A DNA stretch of 22,690 bases from an uncultured Alphaproteobacteria bacterium (GTDB taxonomy: Bacteria; Pseudomonadota; Alphaproteobacteria; GCA-2731375). Under the pieces are notes generated by a model that was not told the DNA's origin, did not search any database, and saw nothing but the letters and a program-made list of their open reading frames with translations. Numbering within the stretch: position 1 is the first letter of the stretch; the number at the start of each line of letters is the position of its first letter. The DNA lies in contig CAJWZI010000003.1 of the NCBI GenBank assembly GCA_913049615.1, positions 1 to 22,690 on the forward strand, given 5' to 3'. This document shows, one piece after another, positions 9,364 through 15,412 of this stretch. The position numbers and the translations under genes were made by a program.

Positions 9364-10233
9364 TTACGAACCACTATGTTCCTGGGCACTGATGGCGCCC
9401 GAAAGGGCCAATAAACGCCGGGCAGAGGCTACATGCAGGTTTTCTACCAATTGGCCATTGACCACCACGACACCCTTACCCTCGGTTTGGGCCTGCTCAA
9501 ATGCAGTGACGATGATGTTTGCTTCGGCAATTTCGTCGTTGGAGGGTGCGAAAATCTGGTTGGCGGCGGCAACCTGCCGGGGATGGATCAGGGTCTTGCC
9601 GTCGAAGCCGAATTGCCGCCCTTGAAGGCATGCTGCTTCAAATCCGGCGTCATCTTTCAAATCAAGAAAAACGCCGTCAAGCGCCGCTAAACCATAGGCC
9701 CGCGCCGCCAAGAGGCAAAGGGACAGAGAAGCGGCGAATGGCTCCCTGTGGGAGGTGTGCAGGGCATTCAGATCCGCCGCGAGGTCGGATGTGCCCATGA
9801 CAAGGCACTTGGTCTTGGACGAGGAAGCGGCGATCTCTTCTGCATGTAGAATGGCTAGAGGCGTCTCGATCATACACCACAAATCCATTCCTTCAGGTAA
9901 GGCAGCTGCTACAGTCCGGACTTGACCGGCCCCTTCTACCTTGGGCAACAGGATTGCATGGGCGTTTGAAGCCGCCACGGCGGTTAGGTCGTCGGCGTGC
10001 CAGTGCGTGCCCAATCCGTTGATGCGGATCACCACCTCTCGAAGCCCATAGCCGCCGCGTCCAACCGCTTCGACAACCTCCTGTCGCGCAGACGCTTTTG
10101 CATCCGGAGTGACCGCATCCTCGAGATCCAGGATCAGGACGTCGGCGGGCAGCTCCCTTGCCTTTTCCATAGCCCGCCGGTTCGAACCTGGCATATAGAG
10201 AACGCTCCGCCGGGGACGAATGACATTTTTCAT
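9364..10233 (-). CDS. CitE-like HpcH/HpaI family CoA-ester lyase
   Basis: The 289-aa protein belongs to the CitE/malyl-CoA lyase group of TIM-barrel enzymes that cleave or form C-C bonds in acyl-CoA esters, such as malyl-, citramalyl- or methylmalyl-CoA. Visible are RRSVLYMPGSNRRAMEKA (8-25), LDLEDAV (35-41), Arg70 in VIRINGLGT, the metal-ligand Glu123 in MIETPLAI, Asp150 in MGTSDLAADL, and GFDGKTLIHPRQV, which is typical of CitE-like stand-alone lyases. There is no ACP or alpha subunit nearby, so it is unlikely to be part of a citrate lyase complex. Its start lies 10 nt after the Nudix stop, with AAGGAAA as ribosome site, so the two form an operon. The exact acyl-CoA substrate is unknown. 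Confidence 0.9.
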   Translation of the reverse strand: MKNVIRPRRSVLYMPGSNRRAMEKARELPADVLILDLEDAVTPDAKASARQEVVEAVGRGGYGLREVVIRINGLGTHWHADDLTAVAASNAHAILLPKVEGAGQVRTVAAALPEGMDLWCMIETPLAILHAEEIAASSSKTKCLVMGTSDLAADLNALHTSHREPFAASLSLCLLAARAYGLAALDGVFLDLKDDAGFEAACLQGRQFGFDGKTLIHPRQVAAANQIFAPSNDEIAEANIIVTAFEQAQTEGKGVVVVNGQLVENLHVASARRLLALSGAISAQEHSGS

Positions 10234-10243
10234 GGTTGTTTCC

Positions 10244-10879
10244 TTATTTCCAGGCGAATAGGGCTTGTTCCATATGATCGACGCGTATGTTTTTCCGGCC
10301 TCTCATGACGATTTCGTAAAACTGATGGATAACGGCTGCTGTGGGTGCATGCGCATTATCGTCGCCGAACCGGACCTTGAGAACCGGACGATTGCTTTCC
10401 GGAATGGTTTCAAACTCCGGTGAGTCCGGGCGGATCAGATCTGTCAGGCGGATCAGCATGATCTCGGCCACTTCGTCTGGGTTGGGAAAAAATTCTACAT
10501 CTGTACCCGCCCAGACCACCATAGGTGTGATCACGTAGCCAGATCGCGTCGGGTAGTCATCCAATAGGCCCATGACCGCATCCTCTTTCAGGTGCAGATT
10601 GATTTCCTCCGCTAGTTCTCGCAAGCCAGCTTGTTTGGGCGTTTCTCCTGGATCTACACGGCCGCCTGGTAACGCCTTTTGTCCGGCATGGGATGACAAC
10701 CGCGGCGCGCGCCGAGTCAAAACAAACGCCGTCTGCCCCGTGCCGTCGTCGACCAAGGTCATGGACACGGCGGCATGTTTTAGCCCGCCACCGCTATGGG
10801 CCCGGCGTTCGAATGTGTTCAGGTGGCCCGTAAAACGGCGGCGTATATCCTCAGTATAAGGGAAATCGATGGCCGCCAT
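10244..10879 (-). CDS. Nudix hydrolase, CoA-diphosphatase-like
   Basis: This 211-aa protein has a Nudix box GRVDPGE-x7-RELAEEINL (residues 73-95). The catalytic Glu residues are kept, but Asn94 replaces the usual Gly. Just before the box, VLTRRAPRLSSHAGQKALPGG (53-73) resembles the extra motif of CoA diphosphatases (NudL, NUDT7/8), which cut CoA or acyl-CoA into 3',5'-ADP and phosphopantetheine derivatives. That fits its operon partner, a CoA-ester lyase, but is an inference. The start ATG has GAGGA upstream. It is transcribed divergently from metY, with a candidate promoter at 10912-10940. Confidence 0.87.
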   Translation of the reverse strand: MAAIDFPYTEDIRRRFTGHLNTFERRAHSGGGLKHAAVSMTLVDDGTGQTAFVLTRRAPRLSSHAGQKALPGGRVDPGETPKQAGLRELAEEINLHLKEDAVMGLLDDYPTRSGYVITPMVVWAGTDVEFFPNPDEVAEIMLIRLTDLIRPDSPEFETIPESNRPVLKVRFGDDNAHAPTAAVIHQFYEIVMRGRKNIRVDHMEQALFAWK

Positions 10880-10911
10880 GGATCCTCAGTCCAAAATTCA
10901 TACTGATGGGC

Positions 10912-10940
10912 AACATAGCTTGGTGCCGTCTAACAAACAA
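10912..10940 (-). promoter_or_regulatory. Candidate promoter of the Nudix-CitE operon
   Basis: On the minus strand TTGTTT (10940-10935) and TATGTT (10917-10912) are spaced by 17 nt, upstream of the Nudix start at 10879. The match to consensus is moderate. The -35 box lies inside the palindrome at 10928-10947. Confidence 0.4.
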
Positions 10941-10947
10941 ATTAGAC
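10928..10947. promoter_or_regulatory. Operator-like inverted repeat GTCTAA-N8-TTAGAC
   Basis: A perfect 6-bp inverted repeat with an 8-nt spacer covers the candidate -35 of the Nudix promoter in the divergent Nudix/metY region. A dimeric repressor bound here would block the minus-strand promoter. No cognate regulator is encoded nearby. Confidence 0.4.
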
Positions 10948-10970
10948 TATACATAAATACATGAGCATAT

Positions 10971-10992
10971 ATGAAATTATACTTGATTTCAT
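10971..10992. promoter_or_regulatory. Operator-like inverted repeat ATGAAAT-N8-ATTTCAT
   Basis: A perfect 7-bp inverted repeat with an 8-nt spacer spans 22 bp and overlaps the -35 box of the metY promoter. It contains TGAA and TTCA half-sites but with 12 nt between them, not the 5 nt of the enterobacterial MetR site, so I do not assign a regulator. Confidence 0.42.
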
Positions 10993-11010
10993 GCGTACAT
11001 TTTCTATAAA
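10983..11010 (+). promoter_or_regulatory. Candidate sigma-70 promoter of metY
   Basis: TTGATT (10983-10988) and TATAAA (11005-11010) are spaced by 16 nt. Transcription would start near 11017, where the SAM-II aptamer begins, and this agreement supports both calls. Confidence 0.6.
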
Positions 11011-11016
11011 ATTTGA

Positions 11017-11065
11017 TTTGCGCCGATTTGAGCCAGCTTGCGGGCGCGAAATAAGTACAGCTAAA
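11017..11065 (+). promoter_or_regulatory. SAM-II riboswitch aptamer upstream of metY
   Basis: The sequence shows the SAM-II layout. An 8-bp P1 pairs TTTGCGCC (11017-11024) with GGCGCGAA (11043-11050), with one G-U pair. The loop holds the conserved GATTTG (11025-11030) and CAGCTTGCGG. The 3' tail carries AAGT (11053-11056) and GCTAAA (11060-11065). Loop bases AGCTT (11035-11039) can pair with the AAG and GCT of the tail to form the H-type pseudoknot. SAM-II elements are known ahead of methionine-biosynthesis genes in Alphaproteobacteria, and metY follows. SAM binding should lower metY expression. Confidence 0.85.
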
Positions 11066-11077
11066 CCGGTCGGTACC

Positions 11078-11108
11078 AACCGCCCAGCAAACGCTGTGGC
11101 GGTTTTTT
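11078..11108 (+). terminator. Intrinsic terminator acting as SAM-II expression platform
   Basis: AACCGCC (11078-11084) pairs with GGCGGTT (11098-11104). An inner CAGC/GCTG stem with one bulged T closes an AAAC loop, and a run of six T (11103-11108) follows. It lies between the aptamer and the metY start. GGGCG (11042-11046) in the 3' strand of P1 can instead pair with CGCCC (11081-11085) of the terminator arm, giving a plausible anti-terminator when SAM is absent. Confidence 0.8.
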
Positions 11109-11151
11109 GTTTGGAGCCGGGCTGGCAGGAAACGTTATGGAGATGACGATT

Positions 11152-12465
11152 ATGACTGAAAGCAAAAACCCAGAAACCCTAGCCCTGCACGCTGGCTACC
11201 GCAGCGACCCGGCCACGGGAGCCGTCGCAGTGCCAATTTATCAGACCACATCGTACCAGTTCGACAGCCCGGAACATGCGGCCAACCTGTTTGCCTTGAA
11301 GGAGCTAGGCAATATCTATACCCGCATTATGAATCCTACCAACGATGTGCTGGAACAACGCATCACCGCCCTGGATGGCGGTGCGGCAGCGCTGGCGGTC
11401 TCGTCGGGTCAGGCCGCATCGGCTATTGCTATCCAGAACGTGGCACAGGCGGGGGACAACGTGGTCAGTTCCACCGACCTTTATGGTGGCACCTGGAATC
11501 TATTCGCCAATACCTTGAAACAGCAAGGTATCGAAGTCCGTTTCGTGGACCCGGCGGATCCGGAAGGCTTCCGCAGTGCTACGGATGCAAAGACCCGCGC
11601 CTACTATGCTGAAACCTTGCCAAATCCAAAATTGACGGTGTTCCCTATTCAAGAAGTAGCTGATATTGGGCGGGAGTTCGGTATTCCCCTAATCATGGAT
11701 AATACCGCTGCCCCTATCCTGTGCCGGCCCTTTGATCATGGCGCAGCAATAATCGTGTATTCTACGACCAAATATATTGGCGGCCACGGCACGTCTATTG
11801 GCGGTCTAATTGTTGACGGCGGGAATTTCGATTGGGAAGCCCATCCGGACCGCCAGCCCCTGTTGAACCAGCCCGATCCCAGCTATCATGGTGCCGTCTG
11901 GGCTGAGGCTATCAAGCCCTTGGGCCCAATCGCTTATATTATCAAGGCACGGGTCACCCTGCAGCGGGACCTGGGGGCCGCAGTCAGTCCCTTCAACGCC
12001 TTCCAGACCATTCAAGGGCTGGAGACCCTGCCCCTGCGCATCCGGGAACATTGCCGAAACGCGGATGCCGTGACGGAATATCTCAACCGACATGATCGAG
12101 TGGTAAAGGTCATTCATCCTAGTTTACAAGGTGGCGAGGACCGAGTTCGCGCGGACAAATACCTCAAGGGCGGGTATGGAGGCCTGGTTGGCTTGGAGTT
12201 AAAGGGCGGATTGGAAGCCGGCCGCGAATTTATCAATGCTTTGGAGCTATTCTATCATGTGGCTAACATTGGCGATGCGCGCAGCCTGGCTATTCATCCT
12301 GCCACGACAACCCATTCACAGCTGACGCCTGAGGAGCAATTGGCGACTGGTGTTACTGACGGCTATGTGCGTTTGTCGGTGGGTATAGAACACATTGACG
12401 ATATTATCGCTGATCTGTCCCAGGCTTTGGATAAGGCAGCCGTCCCGTCGAAAAACGCCGCCTAA
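11152..12465 (+). CDS. metY: O-acetylhomoserine aminocarboxypropyltransferase (sulfhydrylase)
   Basis: This PLP enzyme makes homocysteine from O-acetylhomoserine and sulfide in the direct-sulfhydrylation route to methionine. At 437 aa, and with ETLALHAGYR, YQTTSYQF, the FALKELGNIYTRIMNPTNDV segment (47-66) and the long insertion before the C-terminal domain, it matches MetY rather than the shorter MetZ or MetB enzymes. Asp183 in IMDNTAAP pairs with the PLP nitrogen and Lys207 in YSTTKYIGGHG is the Schiff-base lysine. I chose ATG 11152 (MTESKNPETL), preceded by GGAG at 9 nt; ATG 11137 with AGGA at 6 nt is a real alternative that adds five residues. Expression should fall when SAM is high, through the upstream SAM-II element and terminator. 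The gene is not in an operon with other methionine genes here. Confidence 0.95.
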   Translation: MTESKNPETLALHAGYRSDPATGAVAVPIYQTTSYQFDSPEHAANLFALKELGNIYTRIMNPTNDVLEQRITALDGGAAALAVSSGQAASAIAIQNVAQAGDNVVSSTDLYGGTWNLFANTLKQQGIEVRFVDPADPEGFRSATDAKTRAYYAETLPNPKLTVFPIQEVADIGREFGIPLIMDNTAAPILCRPFDHGAAIIVYSTTKYIGGHGTSIGGLIVDGGNFDWEAHPDRQPLLNQPDPSYHGAVWAEAIKPLGPIAYIIKARVTLQRDLGAAVSPFNAFQTIQGLETLPLRIREHCRNADAVTEYLNRHDRVVKVIHPSLQGGEDRVRADKYLKGGYGGLVGLELKGGLEAGREFINALELFYHVANIGDARSLAIHPATTTHSQLTPEEQLATGVTDGYVRLSVGIEHIDDIIADLSQALDKAAVPSKNAA

Positions 12466-12480
12466 CACCTTTAACCCCAT

Positions 12481-12513
12481 CTGGCGGCGTCCTGCGAACT
12501 GGGACGCCGCCAG
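12481..12513. terminator. Strong hairpin between convergent metY and MFS genes
   Basis: CTGGCGGCGTCC (12481-12492) and GGACGCCGCCAG (12502-12513) form a perfect 12-bp stem with a 9-nt loop, 15 nt after the metY stop and just beyond the MFS stop. A proper T-tract is missing on both strands; the plus side has only CGCATTTCATGTTTTT. It may end transcription from both sides or stabilise the 3' ends. Confidence 0.55.
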
Positions 12514-12519
12514 CGCATT

Positions 12520-13788
12520 TCATGTTTTTGGTTGTTGCGCCACCAAATTTTCCGGTGTGCGCAGGAACAGCGCCGTAATGGTGCAGATCGCCGGATACAG
12601 CGCCAGCACCACAAGGATCTCTTGGTAGCCGCCCACCAGGTCGAAGGCGATGCCTAAGGGCAAGGGGCCGACGGAGGCGCCGATGACGCCAATCATCTGA
12701 CCGGTGCCTTGAATTGTGCCCAAATGTTTGCGCCCAAAATAACGGGGCCACATGTAGCCGAAAAATGTCATGGTGCAGCCATTGTTCAAGCCAAATACGA
12801 CGGCGTAAATCATCGCGGTCGTCAGGTTATGGGCCATGGCTGCGCTGATTAGCGAAGCTACCATGACGCATAGTCCGAAGGCGAACACCCGGTGTGTCGG
12901 GAAACGATCCAGGGCCCGGCCCACCAGGGGAATGGTAACGACCATAACCACGGCGGATATTGGAAAAATCCGCGCCGCGGTCGCCTCGCTAAGTCCTTGG
13001 GTGGTGAGGATAGATACCTGGAAGAAGTGCAGAGAGGTCACTAGCATAGACAAGCCGAACAACCCAGCTGAAAGGATCCAGAAGGCTGGCGTCGCGAGTG
13101 CTTCCCGCAGGGTCAGACCATGTACCGCGGATGCAACCGCGCCAGCCTCCGTGGTCATGGGGGGATCACCATCAGGGGCTAGATCGAGATTTTCAGGTCT
13201 GTTGTGCACCAAAAACAACACGGCCGGCAGCAATAACGCCCAAGTGCTGGCGCCCAACCAGACCCAAGCTTGGCGCCAACCTACGGCGTCTATCAACCAT
13301 TGTGACAGCGGCGGATGCACCGCCATGGATGCAGAAAAACCCATGGCCATAATACTAAGGGCAAAGCCCCGGCGCCGGTCGAACCAATGGGCGATGAGAT
13401 TGGAACATCCCAACATTATGCTTCCCTGGCCCAGGAATCGCAGGGCGGCGAATGCCACCGCGAGCCATAAAATACCAGCGACAGCTCCGAAGGCGATACA
13501 GGCCAGGCCAAGTAATAGTGTTACGGACAGCAATAGTTGGCGCGGGCCTATACGGTCCAAGAGTTTCCCCATGAGGGGTAGGCCAAATGCGGCTACCAGG
13601 GTGGCAAAGGCATAGGCTGAAGAAACAGCCGTGGCCGAAAGGCCAAGGTCAGCCTGAATATGCACCAGAAAAACGCTGAATGTATGGGACTGTCCCGGGC
13701 CGCTGACAAAAATGCCCAGCGCTGCCACGGCTAAAATGATCCAGCCATAGAAAATGCGGCGATTAATATTTAAGGCTACGGATCTCAT
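12520..13788 (-). CDS. Major facilitator superfamily transporter
   Basis: This 422-aa integral inner-membrane protein has about 12 hydrophobic segments and a central cytoplasmic loop near residues 195-220. It shows MFS loop motifs: GKLLDRIGPR (about 74-83) between helices 2 and 3, and the related GRALDRFPTHR in the second half. The N-terminus RIFYGWIILAVAALGIFVSGPGQSHTF and the overall pattern resemble the oxalate/formate antiporter and monocarboxylate-transporter group, so a carboxylate is a reasonable guess for the substrate, but this is not proven. The ATG lacks a strong ribosome site, and no better start exists upstream. It is single, with its own 5' region; TATACA and other AT-rich elements near 13840 could be its -10. 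A 259-aa open frame on the opposite strand is a shadow. Confidence 0.9.
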   Translation of the reverse strand: MRSVALNINRRIFYGWIILAVAALGIFVSGPGQSHTFSVFLVHIQADLGLSATAVSSAYAFATLVAAFGLPLMGKLLDRIGPRQLLLSVTLLLGLACIAFGAVAGILWLAVAFAALRFLGQGSIMLGCSNLIAHWFDRRRGFALSIMAMGFSASMAVHPPLSQWLIDAVGWRQAWVWLGASTWALLLPAVLFLVHNRPENLDLAPDGDPPMTTEAGAVASAVHGLTLREALATPAFWILSAGLFGLSMLVTSLHFFQVSILTTQGLSEATAARIFPISAVVMVVTIPLVGRALDRFPTHRVFAFGLCVMVASLISAAMAHNLTTAMIYAVVFGLNNGCTMTFFGYMWPRYFGRKHLGTIQGTGQMIGVIGASVGPLPLGIAFDLVGGYQEILVVLALYPAICTITALFLRTPENLVAQQPKT

Positions 13789-14197
13789 TAAAAGGGGTCG
13801 CGTGCTAGTTGTCGGTTTGTGTCCGCCATTTTTGTATAATTATTCCATTAACTGCTTCGGCGAAGGCTAATTTTACCTATTTTATAGCGGAACCTGGTCC
13901 TAATAGGGATCCCGCCTATCCTAAACAACACGCGCCACTAGACGGATACAGAGCAGGCTAGACAGAAATGGGAGGCTGTCATTTTAGGCCGGGGCGGAGA
14001 GACTGGCACGCCCGACATATCTCGGCACGAAATGTGCGCGGAAAACGGCAGCCGCGGCATGAAGTACAAAGCAATTCTAAAACCCAAAGCACAAAATTCC
14101 TGCATCCGCCCCCTATTAATTTGGGTTGCGAAAATTTGCATAAGAAAAGGGGGCGCGGGAGCGCCCCCTTCCTTTGGAAATTTTGTGTGAAGGTCGT
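13789..14197. other. Intergenic region without a recognised gene
   Basis: The left part is AT-rich and should hold the promoter of the MFS gene. The right part holds the terminator of the thiolase operon. The middle (about 13930-14140) contains open frames on both strands, but one runs through the terminator hairpin and neither has a ribosome site or a recognisable motif. I see no tRNA, repeat or mobile element in it. Confidence 0.6.
14147..14170 (-). terminator. Intrinsic terminator of the HMGS-like/thiolase operon
   Basis: AAGGGGGCGC (14147-14156) and GCGCCCCCTT (14161-14170) form a perfect 10-bp GC-rich stem with a four-base loop. Read on the minus strand, the stem ends in CCCCCTT and is followed by TTCTTA, a short T-rich tail. 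It lies 28 bp after the thiolase stop. Confidence 0.8.
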
Positions 14198-15400
14198 TTA
14201 TGCACCTTCGCGACCGATAATAGCGACCGATGAAACATTCTGGTGGGGTTGGCCACCAAGATTGTGGGTCATGCCGAACGTGGGATCTACCAATTGACGC
14301 TCGCCAGCCCGGCCCAGCAATTGGTTGTACATTTCATAAAGCATGCGCAGACCGGAGGCACCAATGGGATGACCAAAGCACTTCAGGCCGCCGTCAATCT
14401 GGCAGGGAACCTCGCCATCCGCGTTGTAGAAGCCGTCGAGAACATCGCGCCAGGCTTCACCTTCCCGCGAAATATATAGGTCTTCCATGGTCACCATTTC
14501 GGTAATCGAGAAGCAGTCGTGACATTCGAACATGGAAATCTGTTCTCTCGGCTTTTCAATGCCGGCCTCTTTATAGGCCCGCTCAGCTGCCTTGCGCGTG
14601 GTCAGAAAATAGCTGCCATCCCAAGAGTTATGGCTTGATTCCTGCCCGTTAGAAACGGCAAGCTGAAGGGCTTTTACCGTGATCCGGTCCGTCTTGCCCA
14701 ACGAGGCCGCAATTTCCGGTGTCGTGACGATAGCTGCTGCCGAACCGTCGGAAACGCCGCAACAGTCGAATAGGCCCAATGGAGCCGCGATCATCGGCGC
14801 ATTCAGAACCGTTTCTAGAGGAATTTCCTTTTGCAGATGGGCCTTGGGGTTCTTGGCGCCGTTAGCATGGCTCTTCACTGAGATAGAGCCGATAGCCCGC
14901 TTTACGGTATCCATATCAACGCCGTGTTTTTCGGAATAGGCCGTGGCTAATTGAGCAAAACCACCAGGGGCAGAGCCATTATTTCTGATCATATCATTTA
15001 AGGGACCGGCGCCACGCTGGGGCAATCCTCCATAGCCGGTATCCTTCAATTTTTCGACGCCAACGGCCAAGGCAATGTCGGCCGCTCCCGATGCAACCGC
15101 GTAAACAGCGCCCCGGAAAGCTTCAGTGCCGGAAGCGCAGAAGTTCTCCACTCGGGTCACAGGGATGTTTGGAAGACGCAGGGCAACCGATAGCGGCACG
15201 CCCGATTTACCAACATGAACTTCCTCGATCGCGGTGGCAAACCATGCGGCATCAATTTGTGTGGTTTCTATTCCCGCGTCGTCTATGGCTTCCGCATAGG
15301 CTTCGACGATCAAATCTTCTGCGTCACAATCCCAGCGTTCTCCGAATTTCGAGCAACCCATACCAAGAATAGCTACTTTATCTCTAATACCTGAGGCCAT
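14198..15400 (-). CDS. SCP2-type thiolase (thiolase superfamily acyltransferase or aldolase)
   Basis: The 400-aa protein is a thiolase of the SCPx/SCP2 type, not the classic FadA type. The nucleophile motif VENFCASGTEA holds Cys88. FECHDCFSITE (291-301) replaces the usual HExF-like motif. GLKCFGHPIGASG (338-350) carries His344, and the C-terminal THNLGG (378-383) is the oxyanion glycine loop. The catalytic set therefore looks intact. Proteins of this type act as beta-ketothiolases, or with a DUF35 partner as aldolases such as the steroid-degradation Ltp2 enzymes. Here the DUF35 domain is in the upstream gene, 12 nt away, which points to a joint complex. The start has GGAG at 8 nt. Confidence 0.92.
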   Translation of the reverse strand: MASGIRDKVAILGMGCSKFGERWDCDAEDLIVEAYAEAIDDAGIETTQIDAAWFATAIEEVHVGKSGVPLSVALRLPNIPVTRVENFCASGTEAFRGAVYAVASGAADIALAVGVEKLKDTGYGGLPQRGAGPLNDMIRNNGSAPGGFAQLATAYSEKHGVDMDTVKRAIGSISVKSHANGAKNPKAHLQKEIPLETVLNAPMIAAPLGLFDCCGVSDGSAAAIVTTPEIAASLGKTDRITVKALQLAVSNGQESSHNSWDGSYFLTTRKAAERAYKEAGIEKPREQISMFECHDCFSITEMVTMEDLYISREGEAWRDVLDGFYNADGEVPCQIDGGLKCFGHPIGASGLRMLYEMYNQLLGRAGERQLVDPTFGMTHNLGGQPHQNVSSVAIIGREGA

Positions 15401-15412
15401 GATATTTTCTCC

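Noticed and set aside
12836..13615. 259-aa open frame on the plus strand inside the MFS gene
   Set aside because: It lies antisense to a clear 12-helix transporter, has no recognisable motif or ribosome site, and its composition is that of a reverse-complemented membrane gene.
13938..14297. Open frames on both strands in the gap between the MFS and thiolase genes
   Set aside because: The plus frame runs through the terminator hairpin and into the thiolase antisense; neither shows motifs or a ribosome site.
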